Shown here in pieces: positions 9,251 to 21,277 of a stretch of DNA of 64,000 bases. Position numbers and translations under genes: made by a program. Source of the DNA: Hyaloscypha bicolor E. Taxonomy: Eukaryota > Ascomycota > Leotiomycetes > Helotiales > Hyaloscyphaceae. The stretch is from the NCBI RefSeq assembly GCF_002865645.1, contig NW_020194637.1:1-64000 (forward strand), in the 5' to 3' direction. The notes beneath the pieces are model-generated. The model ran no database searches, was not told where the DNA came from, and was given only the letters and a program-made list of their open reading frames with translations. How positions within the stretch are numbered: the stretch's first letter is position 1; every line of letters starts with the position of its first letter.

Positions 9251-10365
9251 ATGTCCAAGAACATTGTTGGTCTCGCGCGTCAATCGCCGCCGATCGATAC
9301 CGAGGCACCTTACGATACAGCGTCACTCCAAGGCAAAACGATCGCGATCACAGGAGGAGCGTCAGGATTCGGGGCAGGCTTTGCCAGGCGGTGGGCTGGC
9401 TATGGTGCTACGATAATCATTGGGGACATTGATTCAACGCAGGGGAAGGCTTTGGTTGAGGAATTACGGAAGGAGACTAGGAATGCTTCGCACCAATTCC
9501 TCTATTGTGATGTAACTCTCTGGCAGAGTCAGGTCGACTTTTTCCGAAGAGCGGTTGAACTGAGCCCCAACGGACGACTAGATCAAGTTGTTGCAAATGC
9601 TGGGATTGAGGAGTCGGGGACAAAGTTCAATGAACCGCATCACCTTGACCAGGACGAACCCCCCGAACCGCAATGGCGAACAATTGACGTTAATTTGAAA
9701 GGCGTTTTATACACTGCTCATTTGGCCTTGTTCTGGCTTCCTCGAAGTTCCTATAATTCGTCAGACTTCAAACCAGATCGGCACCTCCTTCTGATAGGAT
9801 CTGTTGCCTCACTTATTCCATTCGCGGGACATATACAATATAGCATTGCAAAACATGGCGTTCTCGGGCTCTTCAGGTCCTTGAGAGCGACCTCTTTTCA
9901 ACACGGAATTCGTGTGAACTGTGCGGAAGCCCTTCTCCCTCATATTGCCTGCTGCGGACTTTTGCTGATAATATATTAGTGCTGCTGCCATATTTTATGG
10001 ATACTCCAATGATCTCTCCTGTCGGCAGAGCTTTTCTGGCTGGGATTGGAATGGGTAAACATGAGGACGTTGTGGACGCTGCGTCGAGATTTGCTGCGGA
10101 CACTTCCATTCGTGGTAGAGCTCTTGCCGTGGGTCCTCGAGTCAGGTTGGACGACGATGGGCATCTTCTTCCCCCGAACGCTCAGCAAGCCAACGAGATT
10201 TCTAGCTTTGAAGTATTCGCCCATGACTTTGAAGAGGTGGAAGCATATACCCTTCGATATGTCAAGATTTTGAATGCTGTTGAAGCGGGAAGGGGATACA
10301 TCGGCTGGGCTGGAGACATTGTCAAGGCTGTCTGCTCCCCCTTTCTTGCCTGGTTGAAGGGCTAG
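9251..10365 (+). CDS. Short-chain dehydrogenase/reductase
   Basis: Two exons, 9251-9920 and 9980-10365, with a 59-nt intron, giving 351 aa. The Rossmann start T-G-G-A-S-G-F-G lies near residue 36, with D-I-D after beta 2 (suggesting NAD), N-A-G near 116, and the catalytic Y-S-I-A-K near 199. The layout resembles fungal relatives of 15-hydroxyprostaglandin dehydrogenase. The C-terminal 120 residues are longer than a minimal SDR. The substrate is unknown. The intron donor (GTGCGG) is weak, but the spliced frame continues V-N-L-L-L-P-Y-F-M-D-T-P, as expected for the family. Confidence 0.82.
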
Positions 10366-10553
10366 TCTAGCAGTCTTCACAACTCCCCTCTCGCAAGACT
10401 GATGCCCCTAAAATTTGACATTCCTCACTTCATCAAAGTTGACATTGGCCGAAGTTCCAGATCTGACGAAAATGATAGGGAGTTAGGTACTCTTAGGACT
10501 TCTTCCCTAAGTGGGGCAGATGTTATAACAGAAGAGCATAAGTTTCTACCGTC

Positions 10554-11554
10554 CCTCGGCCTGCCTGTTATCCATTCAACTTTTCTCGTCTCGAGCCTGA
10601 AAATCGCAAGTGCCTTGAATACAATCGAGAGTACACACTAGAGCTCATCGCGAGCAAGAAGTTCTACGCTGGAACCACGTCGTTTGTCAATGGCGGGGTC
10701 ACAAACATTGTGAGCGATACGAGCATCCACTTGGCAGCAAATGCAGAAACCCAAGCCTTACGCCACTATGCTGTAAGTGGTGGAAGCCCCCGTTCTCTCG
10801 AAGATTTACCAAGCAACTGGTGACTTGTAATTTCCCCCAGACACACAAGGACCTCCGCATCATCTACACAGTCGCTGAGATTGCCTATCGTCTGATAGCC
10901 AACAAGAAAGACATCACATCCCCGGCGGATCTGAAAGGAAAGAGGATCGGCACGTTCCCTAGTACTTCGGCTGCGCATTTCGTCGAGAAATTGCTCGCCA
11001 GCGCCGGGCTGGGGGCCTCCGGTTACTCTGTGGTCTCCGGCAGTATTTGCTCAGCTCACCTTGCAGTGCTGGAACGCTCCCGTATATGCTTCAGCACGGA
11101 TCTATCGACGCAATCGGGATGTGGGGACCAACTGTACAACTTGCCATCGACGCGATTGGAGCGTCCAATCTGGCGGTATTCCAAGATCAGACAGACGATT
11201 TATCGGGAGATTTTCAACCTTCACAGCACCGCTACAAAGCACAAGGATGCTGCAACGCGGAAAGGTATCATTGCATTGCTCAAAGCCTTGAATCAAGCCT
11301 TGAATATCTACAACACAGACCCGTCTAGCATTTTTTCACAAGTTTCGTCGGCTGTTGGTGTGAGTGCTGCTGTACTGAAAGAAGTGTGGCCTGTTCATTC
11401 GTTCAATGGCACAATCTTGGCTCCCGATGTGCTGGACTTCCTGGTCCAAGAAGACGCATGGGTTGCACAGCGAGATCGAAGAAATGCGATGACGAAAGAG
11501 GAACTCACCAATCTCATCGATCCATCTGTGTTGGCAGAGGCGCTGGAAAGTTGA
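10554..11554 (+). pseudogene. SsuA/THI5-like substrate-binding protein, broken
   Basis: Family sequence is visible from about 10554: K-F-Y-A-G-T-T-S-F, A-N-A-E-T-Q-A-L-R, a 68-nt intron at 10773-10840, then H-K-D-L-R-I-I-Y-T-V, D-L-K-G-K-R-I-G and S-G-S-I-C. Near 11050-11062 the reading frame must change to keep the conserved P-C-S-A-G-T-L-P-Y-M...D-A-I-G-M-W-G-P block. It changes back at 11188-11195, where CAGA is duplicated. The net change is a multiple of three, so a continuous open frame survives with about 45 residues read out of frame. Upstream an in-frame stop and the lack of an ATG mean the N-terminus is gone or unrecognised. Known relatives are fungal homologues of periplasmic sulfonate/thiamine-precursor binding proteins. 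Confidence 0.65.
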
Positions 11555-11726
11555 GAATTGGGAAGAGCAGGGTAGCTGTGAAGGTTCGCGCTTGCACTCT
11601 ATATATTTTGGATTTTTGGCAAGCCGGAAATGGAAACCGCGAACACGGTCCCCTTTTACTTACTATGTTGACATCCTGACAACCTTACAACCTTTCCCAA
11701 CCTTCTCCGCGCCAGCGCGTTCCAAG

Positions 11727-13092
11727 ATGTTGCACAAATCACGCTTCGGCGATGATCCGTTCTCTTCTCCTCTTCCTGAGACTCCTCCAAGCACGGCCGT
11801 CAAGTGGGCCAACAGAGCCGCGCGACCTTCACGCTTCTCTGGCTTACGTCTCACTCGGCTTAGAATCGGCATTCTGCTTCTTCTCACTGGCAGCTTCGTC
11901 CTGATTCATGACTGGATTCCCAAACTGGCAACTTCAAGGGTGAGTTGTGGAACCACAATCAGCGAAGCATCTCTACTGACCAGCACAGCCTCTGCACATT
12001 ATCGACATCGGCAACACGACAATTGTTTCCCAAGCTGCCTTCCAACCTCCCGAGCCAGGAGCATACCGAGTTCCAGACACCATAGATACGTTCCAATCCT
12101 ACAAGTTCCACAATGCATGCAATGTCTCCTCTCTCGACCTGCATGCGCCTTTCAGTCCTCTGTGCCTGGATCGCGCCTCAATGCTCACTGCAATGTCATC
12201 CGGCGGCCGAATTGGGCACGATGCTCCGTATATGCCTCGCGGCTGTGATATGCGCTGGTTCACATCAGAAGAAGTCTGTGAAATACTTGGACGATTCGAC
12301 AAGGTGGTCCTGGTTGGAGACTCCATGCTGAGACACATGATTGGGAGCATTAACATCCTGATTCGCAAAGATCTTGGTTACGGTGCCGTTACAGATTGGA
12401 ACTTTTCGCTGCAGGAGAGGTACGGTCTTGCTAAGGGCTCAGTGGCTCCTCGCTGACCTGGTGCCAGGAAGGAATGCTTCTGCAACGAGCAGTTCGATGC
12501 CAAGTCATGCTCTGTACAAGGAATCTACAAGACCGCTGATGTTCTCGCGCACGACCCCGGTAGCGTCTCTTGTGCGAGTCCTATCAATGTCATTAGTGAG
12601 GCCTGCCCCGGACCCCTACTTCTCTTGCTGACTCCTGCTACTGTGGAACAAATTGTTCGATTCCCGATTCCGCAGGAGGAACTCGACCGATTGAGGATCA
12701 GTGTCGCTAGCAGCAGTGACAAGGTTGAGGCTATTGTTTTTGGCCATGGCCTGTGGAGCAACCTTGATTTGATGAAGTCCCTCGATTGGTTTGACGCCGT
12801 TTTACAGGCGATCAAAAACAGCAACACAAAGCACTGGCATGGATTGTTCGTCACTCCGAATGCTGCTGGAAAGGAGAAGCCGGATGACTGGATTGTGACG
12901 CAAGGGAACAAAGCACTGATGCTGTTCGAGGAAGCGGTGGGTATCGAGGCCAGAAGGAGAGGAGTCGAACACCTTGGGACTTGGAACATGAGCATCCAGA
13001 GCAACAAATATGATGGTGTACATCTGGACATGAGGGGCAACCTGGTGAAGGCGATGATGGTTATGAATTGGCTCAATTTGATCGAGCACTGA
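11727..13092 (+). CDS. Membrane-anchored SGNH/PC-esterase-like protein
   Basis: Three exons: 11727-11939, 11989-12419 and 12468-13092 (introns of 49 and 48 nt), giving 422 aa. A short cytosolic tail is followed by a hydrophobic segment near residues 47-66 (I-G-I-L-L-L-L-T-G-S-F-V-L-I), which predicts a type II membrane protein. The lumenal part carries V-V-L-V-G-D-S-M-L-R-H (SGNH block I) and, near the C-terminus, Y-D-G-V-H-L-D (the block V Asp-x-x-His). These are features of the Cas1p/PMR5-type acyl-esterase fold, often linked to glycan O-acetylation in the Golgi. Substrate not known. It is convergent with the PPCS gene, with 41 bp between the stops. Confidence 0.8.
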
Positions 13093-13133
13093 TGTCAGGC
13101 AATGAACGGAATCTGGAAGAACTTTTGATTGCT

Positions 13134-14306
13134 CTACGAATGCGCTTTGGCATTCTTTATGTGAGTTGTATGCATCTCCTCCACCGCCGGAATGATGAGA
13201 CTCTCAATGTCCATCTCTGGCTCCCCTTCTGGCAGATCATTCGGATCCAAGGGCTTTTCAGCAAAATCCCCTCCACTGGCAGCCACCCCCACCATATTTT
13301 CCGCCCCTGTAATTGTCTTCTTCCTTCTATGTCTGGGCACTCTGATCCATTTGTCCGATTGTCCCGGAGCCACAAACACAACCTCCCACTTCCTCGTCGA
13401 CAGCAAATTCCCAATCACCAAATGATGTTGATACCGCGTCAGCGAGTATTGTGCTTTATGTACCAGGATCTCCGGATCTGTCTCGAGCTTAAAAGATACG
13501 ATCATCCCCTCTGGAGCCCACCCATCAACGAGATTCTTCAAGAACTTTGGGACGGGATCGAGGTCGACGACTAAGCGTTTGCTTCGTGGGACCGCAGGTG
13601 AGGAGTCGAAATTGTCAAAAGCTTCTTCATCTTCCTCTTCGATTTCTTTTGGGGCGACCTTCGAATCTGCTGCATTCGTCGACTGAATCTTGTGTTCCAC
13701 CATCCTCTCAGGAGGGACAAAGAAGTCGGAGACGGCCGCTGCAAGGTATAGGAGGCCATTTGGACCTAATGGGCGCATGAGTTGGGCGATTGCTCGCAAG
13801 ACGAAGAGGTAGTCCGTGATCGTAACGAAGGGTAATGTCAAAAGCAGGTTCTTGTCTCTCGCCGAGTTGTATTTCCGGAGCACCATCAGCATCTTCTCCC
13901 TGTATTCCTCGTTGGCCACCACGCTACCGTTCGGTCCCTCATGTAGGAAATCAAGGAAGCAATCTGTGGCATGGCTGTAATGTCTCGAGTAGGGGAGCAG
14001 ACTGAACTGTCGGTGTAGGAAGATAACGGCGTAGCCGGTCTCGAGGAAGTATTCTGCGGAGGTGGCGCCTCTCGTTCCAGCGCTGAAGTTATCAATGAAG
14101 CGGACTGTCTGTCGTTCGAGAGGGACTGTTGTCCCACCAGATGTTACCAGTACGACGCGTCTTCCCGCAGCGGCGTGGTGGTTGATGAAGTCTCGCGCGA
14201 GGGCGGTGTGCGTGTCGAGGGCGGGAGGAGGGGGGTTCTCGTCGAAGTAGTCTCGTTCTGCGATATCCGCCGTATTTTGCCTAGCCACTTCTGGTCTGGA
14301 AGACAT
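13134..14306 (-). CDS. Phosphopantothenate-cysteine ligase
   Basis: This enzyme joins cysteine to 4'-phosphopantothenate in coenzyme A synthesis (yeast Cab2). Single exon, 390 aa. The N-terminal block [13 protein letters not shown] and the signature [11 protein letters not shown] are both clear, followed by A-A-A-V-S-D-F and D-P-V-P-K-F-L. Length matches the eukaryotic family. The C-terminal 40 residues are acidic and less conserved. Confidence 0.92.
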   Translation of the reverse strand: MSSRPEVARQNTADIAERDYFDENPPPPALDTHTALARDFINHHAAAGRRVVLVTSGGTTVPLERQTVRFIDNFSAGTRGATSAEYFLETGYAVIFLHRQFSLLPYSRHYSHATDCFLDFLHEGPNGSVVANEEYREKMLMVLRKYNSARDKNLLLTLPFVTITDYLFVLRAIAQLMRPLGPNGLLYLAAAVSDFFVPPERMVEHKIQSTNAADSKVAPKEIEEEDEEAFDNFDSSPAVPRSKRLVVDLDPVPKFLKNLVDGWAPEGMIVSFKLETDPEILVHKAQYSLTRYQHHLVIGNLLSTRKWEVVFVAPGQSDKWIRVPRHRRKKTITGAENMVGVAASGGDFAEKPLDPNDLPEGEPEMDIESLIIPAVEEMHTTHIKNAKAHS

Positions 14307-14733
14307 CGTGGATTGTGGGGATGGAGGATGGTCGTTGAGAAATAAAGGTCAATGGCGGGGTATTTGGGACCGACGGGAGGAAGTGGGCTGATGTTGTGGA
14401 GCAGTCACCGCCTTGACTCGGTCTGCGCAGATCACGGATCAGCCATCATGAATGAATTCGAGGGGTGAGGATTGCGGATTAGAGTGCGATGTTGGACTTG
14501 AGCCTACCTTTGTGCCTCATTCCTTGCGAGGTGTGTTCGGATGAAGCTCGTCAGGGGTCCTGGCCAGCCTCGGCTACAGTAATGTGGGGTTGCTCAAAGT
14601 GGGGCAGAAATTTTTGAATCTTTTGAAGAGACATTGAGGAGAGCATCGTCGTCATGCAAGTACAAATTATCTTGACCATTAAAGGTCTTGTGTAGAACTT
14701 TTTGAACCAGTTTTGAAGCCTCCCGCAAGCACA
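14307..14733. other. Intergenic, no gene seen
   Basis: Promoter of the phosphopantothenate-cysteine ligase gene and 3' region of PDX1. No motif or conserved frame recognised. Confidence 0.5.
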
Positions 14734-15775
14734 TTACCAACCCCTTCCTTGCATCTTGTCCTTTGCATCCATCGAGCTCACATTCAAGCCCACCATGGCC
14801 TCTCCCAGATCCTCACTGACAGCAGCCAGAACCTTTGGATCATTGTAATGTGTCACCGCTTGCACAATGGCCTTTGCTCTCTTCGAAGCATCACCAGACT
14901 TGAAGATTCCACTTCCAACGAACACACCATCGCATCCCAATTGCATCATCAGCGCAGCATCAGCAGGTGTAGCAACCCCTCCAGCCGCAAAGTTGACAAC
15001 AGGTAACCTGCCCAATTTCGCTGTCTCCTTCAATAAATCATATGGTGCCTGGATCTCCTTTGCCAATATTCTGAGCTCGGGATCTGACATGCCGGAGGCG
15101 CGGGAGATCTCAGCGTTAACTGTACGCATGTGTCTGACTGCCTCAACGACATCGCCGGTTCCTGCTTCACCCTTTGTACGAATCATTGCTGCTCCTTCGG
15201 AAATACGTCGTAGAGCCTCACCAAGGTTTCGGCAGCCGCAGACGAAGGGGACGCTGAAGGGGTGCTTCTCGACGTGGTGAGCGTGGTCGGCTGGAGTGAG
15301 GACTTCGGATTCGTCGATGTAGTCTACGCCAATGGCTTCGAGGATCTGTTTGGGAGATTGTTATCATTTGTTTTTTCTTTGCCGGGAGGTAGAGAGCGTA
15401 CCTGGCATTCGACAAAATGACCAATTCGTGCCTTTGCCATGACTGGGATTGTGACGGCTGCCATGATCTCCTTGATCATCTTGGGGTCCGACATGCGTGC
15501 CACTCCTCCTTGAGCCCGGATATCTGCCGGCACTCGCTCGAGAGCCATGACTGCAACTGCGCCGGCCTCCTCTGCTATTCTTGCCTGACGTGGGGTGAGC
15601 CATTGTACCAAGGTTTGGTGAGAAAAGGAATCCACACCTGCTCAGCATTTACAACATCCATAATGACTCCTCCCTTTAACATCCGTGCCAATCCCGTCTT
15701 GACGGTGAAGTTGGCCTCACCCTTCTTGCCATTGTTCTCGCCATTGGTAGTATGAGTGGGCAGTTCGGTAGCCAT
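14734..15775 (-). CDS. Pyridoxal 5'-phosphate synthase subunit PDX1/SNZ
   Basis: PdxS-type synthase that makes vitamin B6 from a pentose phosphate, a triose phosphate and ammonia supplied by the Sno/Pdx2 glutaminase. Three exons: 15775-15638, 15584-15402 and 15345-14734, giving 310 aa. The start [20 protein letters not shown] is diagnostic. The phosphate-binding and catalytic regions follow: [35 protein letters not shown] and G-S-G-I-F-K-S. The ATG at 15775 was chosen because the next residues fit the family; one at 15802 adds nine residues. Both introns fall between intact family motifs. Confidence 0.95.
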
Positions 15776-16396
15776 TCCACCTGTAGTCTGGTCGTTGATC
15801 ATTTGGTCTTTCTTCAGGTTCTGTGGAATATAGAATGGGTTGATTGGGTTGTGATCGATTGGTCTTTGCAGGAGCAAAAGAAATGGAAAATTGACCGTAG
15901 GAACGTTCGATGAGTCTTATTGTTAGCATCACACCAGAAATGCCCTAGAAAAAAAGTGCGGCCGATCGGAGGGGCGGCTGGGGTCGGCCTACAGTATCAA
16001 TCGCGGGTTATCCCCGCAACTCTCCCAGTCTGCTTTGGCGCCCTTGCAGTGGCATATGCAGCCTGCACAGTATGCGTGCCGGACGGGGTTCAGAACTCAC
16101 ACCTCACTGCACTGACTCGAGTCTGACAAAGAGAGAAAGGCTTGTCTGAATGGATCTCTTAGATGCCCGACTTCGGGGTTTGACTTGCCAAGCATCTTTT
16201 GCTAGACATCACACTTCGTCAAACCCTACTCGACACATCAACACACTGTGCTTCTGAGTCGGGATTCGGCTGGCTGAGGAAATATATCATTGCTTATTCG
16301 TCCGTCTATCCGTGGTCCGTCAAATCCGTCTTTCAGAATGCTCCCAAGTGATCTATACGCTGAACAATGCCCTCATTATCCACCACAATCCTCCCT
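15776..16396. other. Intergenic, no gene seen
   Basis: Holds the PDX1 promoter and the 3' end of the carrier gene. No RNA gene or repeat recognised. Confidence 0.5.
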
Positions 16397-17480
16397 TCAT
16401 CCAAAAGTCTTGTTCATGAATTGATGAGCCAGCTCAACACCCAAAAACGTGGCAGCATTGGCAGGTACCGCTCTCGCGAGCGCTGGTCCAAATCCAGGGA
16501 AGAAAGCCTTCAATCCTCCATTCCTGTAAAGCCCACTGATCACTCCTCCAACTGTGGGCTTCCCTTCCATTGTTTGCAGCCTCGACTTCACGGTGTCAAT
16601 CGGAAACACTGGGACCCACATTGCTACACCTGCTGCCGCTCCTGCACATGTGATTGCTGGCAGGCTCAAGTTTCCGCTTGGCTTGCCGGTAGCAGGGTCA
16701 AGAGGTGTCAATCTTCTCTTGATGTACTCGTACGTTGCGAAGTATGCGGCTGAACCAGGACCATCTCTTGCCAATGTTGCAAATGAACCTCTAAACACCG
16801 ATCGAACTCCTCCTTCCTTGTATAGTTGCCGCACAACATCCACACCGCCGCTGTACTTTGGTTTCTCGCCTGGTGCCAATTGCTTCTGGCCTTGGATTTG
16901 TAGCAGCACCTTGACTCGTTCGAACGGTGCCGTGATGAGTGTCATGGGAATGGCAGAGAAGAAACCGGCTGCAGAGACTTGTGCAACCGAGAGTTGGTCG
17001 TTCTCGACAGTAGAGAATCGGCGGACGAGGCTCTTTCCAACATCATACCCCCAGAAAGACACAGCAACTGTAAGCCAATGTCAGTTCTTGCTCGCCGAAG
17101 ACAGAGGGCAGCATACACATAGGAGTGACGCCCACCAATGGTGCACTGACGCCAGCATACAGTCCCCTTCTTAACCCATCTTTTGCAATGCTCTTTCGCA
17201 CCACATCGAGCGCGCTCGAGTAGACTCCTCGCTCCGCAGTCTGTAACCGCACCTTCACTAGATCAAAGGGATGTCCAACAACCACGGCGCACACTCCACC
17301 GAAGCCTCCAGCAGCCAGACTCCGTAAGCCCGCAAATGACTTCTTCCCAACCTCCTTCGCGTTCTCCTTCAATTCCTCTTTCGACTCTGGCAGGTGGGGA
17401 AGCTTGCCTGCGACGCCTGGAGGCAGCGAATCGATCTTCTGGTTGATCTGCGTGCCCGTGGAGGGGGAGGAGGAAGACAT
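16397..17480 (-). CDS. Mitochondrial carnitine/acylcarnitine carrier
   Basis: Inner-membrane carrier exchanging acylcarnitine for carnitine (yeast Crc1). Two exons, 17480-17117 and 17067-16397, with a 49-nt intron, giving 344 aa. Three carrier repeats each carry the P-x-[DE]-x-x-[KR] signature: P-F-D-L-V-K-V-R-L-Q, P-F-E-R-V-K-V-L-L-Q and P-I-D-T-V-K-S-R-L-Q. The carnitine-carrier-like features are L-Y-A-G-V-S-A-P-L-V-G-V-T-P and the A-P-F-E-R block. The ATG at 17480 was chosen because upstream residues do not fit the family. With the thiolase at 40 kb it represents fatty-acid catabolism, but the two genes are far apart. Confidence 0.9.
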
Positions 17481-17951
17481 GGCGAGAAGAGAAGAATTGC
17501 GCACAATTTTTTGTCGGCGACAGGAAGGCTGTGAGGAATTTATTGTCGTGTGGATAAAAGAGAGCTGCAGCTTCTCCCGACGAAGAAGAGTTGCCGAGGC
17601 CCAGGCTGCGCGGCTGGCGTTTTCTCGGCCGAGTGGTGCTCTGGGGAAGCGGAACTTTGGGACCACCCGGCCAAATGAAATTCTTTTTTGTGGCTTCAAC
17701 TTTTACACTCAGAATGGTGCTCTGCGTTATTGTGATGTTTTCACTCTAGAGGGAAGTCCCTACATGAGCGAGGGGCGGTACGATCCACATCTTCAGCGTC
17801 GATGCCTTCTTAATCGTGGGAAGTTTGTTTATTACAGTACTCTCGTGTTCTCACAGCTCATCCCACTCCAGAAATAGCTTGCGCAATTACCTCTCGCTGT
17901 CTCTCAAGTCAACTCACCAGACTTCCGTTATCAACTTCCCACAATATGAGA
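17481..17951. other. Intergenic, no gene seen
   Basis: Carrier promoter and the 3' region of the xylitol dehydrogenase gene. Confidence 0.5.
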
Positions 17952-19081
17952 CTACTTTTCATTTGGACCTGCAATCAACATCTTGATCCCCTTTCCAGCC
18001 TTCACATCCTTGAAGGCCTGCTCTGCTTCCTCAAATCGCACCGTCTCGCTGATCAATTTCTTCACGTCCACCTTCCCAGCAGCAACGAGCTCAACTGCAA
18101 GTTTGTAGTCACCGCTACCGTATCTGAAGCTTCCCTTAGCTGTCACCTCCTTCATGCACAGCTCCATGATGGGGAACGTGATATCGGGCTTGCCCATCCC
18201 TCCTTGAACATAAACACCTCCTCTCCGCACAACATAAATGGATGTCTGGATGGACGGTTCGGCGCCTGAAGCGTCGATGACAGCGTCTGCACCACCTTCA
18301 AGTCCAACCTCCTTCAGCAAGCGGGCAGCATTTTCCTCGGCAGGGACCCGCTCAGGTGTGAATGTATGCGTTGCGGCGTAAGAAGCTGCGAACTCAAGTC
18401 TGGAGGGTTGGATGTCAACTGAGACGACAGTGGTTGCACCAAATGCCTTTGCGACTGCGCAACAAAGAAGTCCCACCGGCCCAGCACCCATAACCACGAC
18501 ACCTTGGCCTGGCTTGATCTCAGCCTGCTTGGTAATATGAACCGCCACGGCCAAGGGCTCGATCAACGCTCCCTCCTGAAGAGACACATGATCCGGCAGC
18601 TTGTAGCAGAAATCCTCCGCAGAAGTATAGTATCCGGCCAGGGTACCATCGATTGGAGGGGATGCTGCGAAGCGCATGTCAGGGCAGAGGTTGTAGTGGC
18701 CTGCCAGACACGGTGTGCAACGTCGGCAGGGTGTCCCGGGCTCCAATGCGATCCTGTCCCCAACTTTGACCGATTTCACCGCAGATCCGACCTCCACAAT
18801 GGTCCCTGCTGACTCGTGGCCGAGGACCATGGGATCCTTCAGAATGAAAGAGCCAATTCGGCCAGCCTCCCAGTAGTGGACATCGCTGCCACAGATTCCA
18901 GTGTAGTTTATGGCAATGAGGACATCGTGAGGCGATTCGATCTTGGGCTTCGGTCTCTCTTCGAAAGTGACGTCGTGCGGTTTGTTGAGAATGAAGGAGA
19001 GGTTCTGCACAAATTGAGCTTAGCTATCATAGGGTCTTCAGGAGGGCTGGAGGAGCAAGTTACGCTGTCTGTCTTGGCCAT
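17952..19081 (-). CDS. NAD-dependent xylitol dehydrogenase
   Basis: Oxidises xylitol to D-xylulose in pentose catabolism. Two exons: an 18-nt first exon (19081-19064, M-A-K-T-D-S) joined over a 59-nt intron to 19004-17952, giving 356 aa. Zinc MDR features: C-G-S-D-V-H-Y catalytic-Cys region, G-H-E-S-A-G, a four-Cys structural zinc lobe (C-R-R-C-T-P-C...C), and the cofactor site G-A-G-P-V-G followed by V-S-V-D-I, whose Asp favours NAD. The R-F-A-A-S-P-P-I-D-G-T-L-A segment is typical of fungal XDH and sorbitol dehydrogenase. L-arabitol or sorbitol as main substrate cannot be excluded. Confidence 0.9.
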
Positions 19082-19265
19082 TGTGTACTTGCAATGGGAT
19101 TTCGAGGGTGAGAGGAAGATTGATGAGCTCGAGAAGTCCCCCTTCTCGTATTTAAATAAAGGGGTTTCCCTGGGGAAAGCAAACCATTGACATCTGTTGA
19201 CCTGCAATGTCGCTCGGCACACTTGCCCCTCCCTCATGGCCCCTCCACCCCCCTCCCCCTCCAAA

Positions 19266-19424
19266 TACGGAAAGCCGTAAGGATCAGATGTGCCAGCGAA
19301 CTTTTCACTTACGACTTTTATGACTTATGACTCGGGTTCTCACCCCACCAAAAATCGCCCACGCCCACACACGACGCCCCCTCTCCCTGAGCCTCTATTA
19401 CTACTCAAAATATTTACTCTGTTT

Positions 19425-19457
<33 letters not shown>

Positions 19458-19613
19458 AGTATAGGTAAGAGAGGGGGGGTATGGGGGGAGGGGGCGTGGT
19501 ATGTAGGCGATTTTTGGTGGGGTGAAGCATGCGCGTGCCGAGTCATAAGTCATAACCTTAAGTCGTAGGTTAAAAGGGTTCGCTGGCACATGACGTCCTT
19601 ACCGCTTTCCGTA
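19266..19613. mobile_element. MITE, 348 bp, long inverted repeats, TA target site
   Basis: The ends are TACGGAAAGCCGTAAGG and, inverted at the right, TACGGAAAGCGGTAAGG. The arms continue as imperfect inverted repeats for about 95 bp on each side, and a TA flanks both ends as expected for Tc1/mariner-type insertion. The centre holds a (CT)n run at about 19430-19456. Open frames within it are artefacts. Confidence 0.85.
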
Positions 19614-19991
19614 CTCCAAAGCCTGGCCCACAGAAACAGAATTTATCCAGAATTATCCGCGCCAATCATGGCTTTCTCTGCGTGGCCGAAGCCGCTGCAA
19701 CGCGCGCCCAAGGGATGCGAGGTTGAGGGCCAGGCAGCCTGCAACGGAAAACGACAACAGACGGTGACACTAGTTTTTCCAGTGTGGAATGACATGCAAT
19801 GGAAGGGAGGGGAGGGGAAGGGAAGGGAAGGGGCGCTGCTCAGCCAATTACTGTAGTGGAAAAGGGGTCCCTCTTGACCCGGCTGAATTCTCCAGACGAG
19901 GCTACGAAGCCGAGAAACTAAGGCAAATTTTCAACCCTCATTCCTCCCTTTCTTCCACAACCCACATCGTCGGGATCAATCGCGACCCACA

Positions 19992-20970
19992 ATGGCAGAA
20001 CCAGACACAGTTGTCACTAAAACTTCCCTCGAGGCTCTCCCCAAGATCGCAGAGGGGAAGGTCCGCGATCTCTATGAAGTCGACTCGAAAACCCTCCTCT
20101 TTGTGGCCTCGGATCGTATCTCGGCGTACGATGTTATTATGGATAATGTGAGTGGCCCTGCGATTAGTATCGTTCAGACTAATCGTCTATTTTCAGGGCG
20201 TTCCATCAAAAGGCAAACTCCTCACGCTGCTGTCTGCGCACTGGTTCAAACTTCTCCCAACATTGATTCCCGACCTCAGAACTCATTTCCTCACCCTCTC
20301 CCTCCCCTCCTCGATCCGCGAGTCCGAGCACGCCAAACTCCAGAACCGCTCAATGCAAGTTCGACGCCTCAAAATCTTTCCAATTGAAGCAATCGTTCGA
20401 GGCTACATTACAGGTTCCGCTTGGAAAGAGTATCAGCGCAGCGGAACAGTGCACAAGATGCCAATCGTGGCAGGCCTGAAAGAATCGGAAGCTTTCCCTC
20501 AAGGTGCAATATATACACCAAGTACGAAGGCCGAAGCAGGGCAGAATGACGAGAACATTTCGATTGCAGAAGCTGCAAAAATCGTTGGGCCAAAATACGC
20601 GCAAAAGATAGAGGATCTCGCAATCAAACTCTACACATCAGCACGAGATTATGCAGCAGAAAGAGGCATCATAATTGCGGACTCCAAGTTCGAGTTTGGG
20701 TTAGATGAGGAGTCCGATGAGGTGGTTTTGGTTGATGAAGTTCTGACACCAGACTCGAGCCGATTCTGGCCGGCAGACAAGTACCAGATTGGGAGAGAAC
20801 AGATGAGCTACGACAAACAGTATTTGAGGGATTGGTTGACAAGTGAGGGTTTAAAGGGGAAGCAAGGTGTCAAAATGCCTGAGGAGGTCGTGAATAAGAC
20901 GGCGGAGAAGTACAGAGAGGCATTCGAGAAGTTGACTGGGCAGAAATGGGTAGATGCTGTTAAAATCTGA
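19992..20970 (+). CDS. ADE1: SAICAR synthetase
   Basis: Phosphoribosylaminoimidazole-succinocarboxamide synthase, a step of de novo purine synthesis. Two exons, 19992-20147 and 20197-20970, with a 49-nt intron, giving 309 aa. Motifs in order: [60 protein letters not shown] and [10 protein letters not shown]. Length is that of the monofunctional fungal enzyme. Confidence 0.96.
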
Positions 20971-21277
20971 AAGCCGACCAAGTGGAAGACTTGATGTTTA
21001 TGATCTTCCTCGACCGATACTCTGCTCCCGAAAGCATTTATATAGAGATCTTCTAGTGAAAGATATCCAAAGACTTACTTCCTTGCAAATAAACATTTTT
21101 TCTCATTTCGTGCGTACCTTGATTCTCAAGATGTGGGCATTCCTGCTTTGCAGGCAGGGGTGAGACATTGCATATTTTCTATCTCTCCCACGTTCCTCTC
21201 ATATCCATAACAAACCCAAAGTTCACCACTTCTCTACGCAAGCAAAAGAAATCCTTTGAATTTCATTTACAGGGATA
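20971..21277. other. Intergenic, no gene seen
   Basis: ADE1 3' region and promoter of the kinase-like gene. Confidence 0.5.

Noticed and set aside
19290..19568. Open frames through the CT repeat
   Set aside because: They lie wholly inside the MITE and reflect its inverted arms and CT run.
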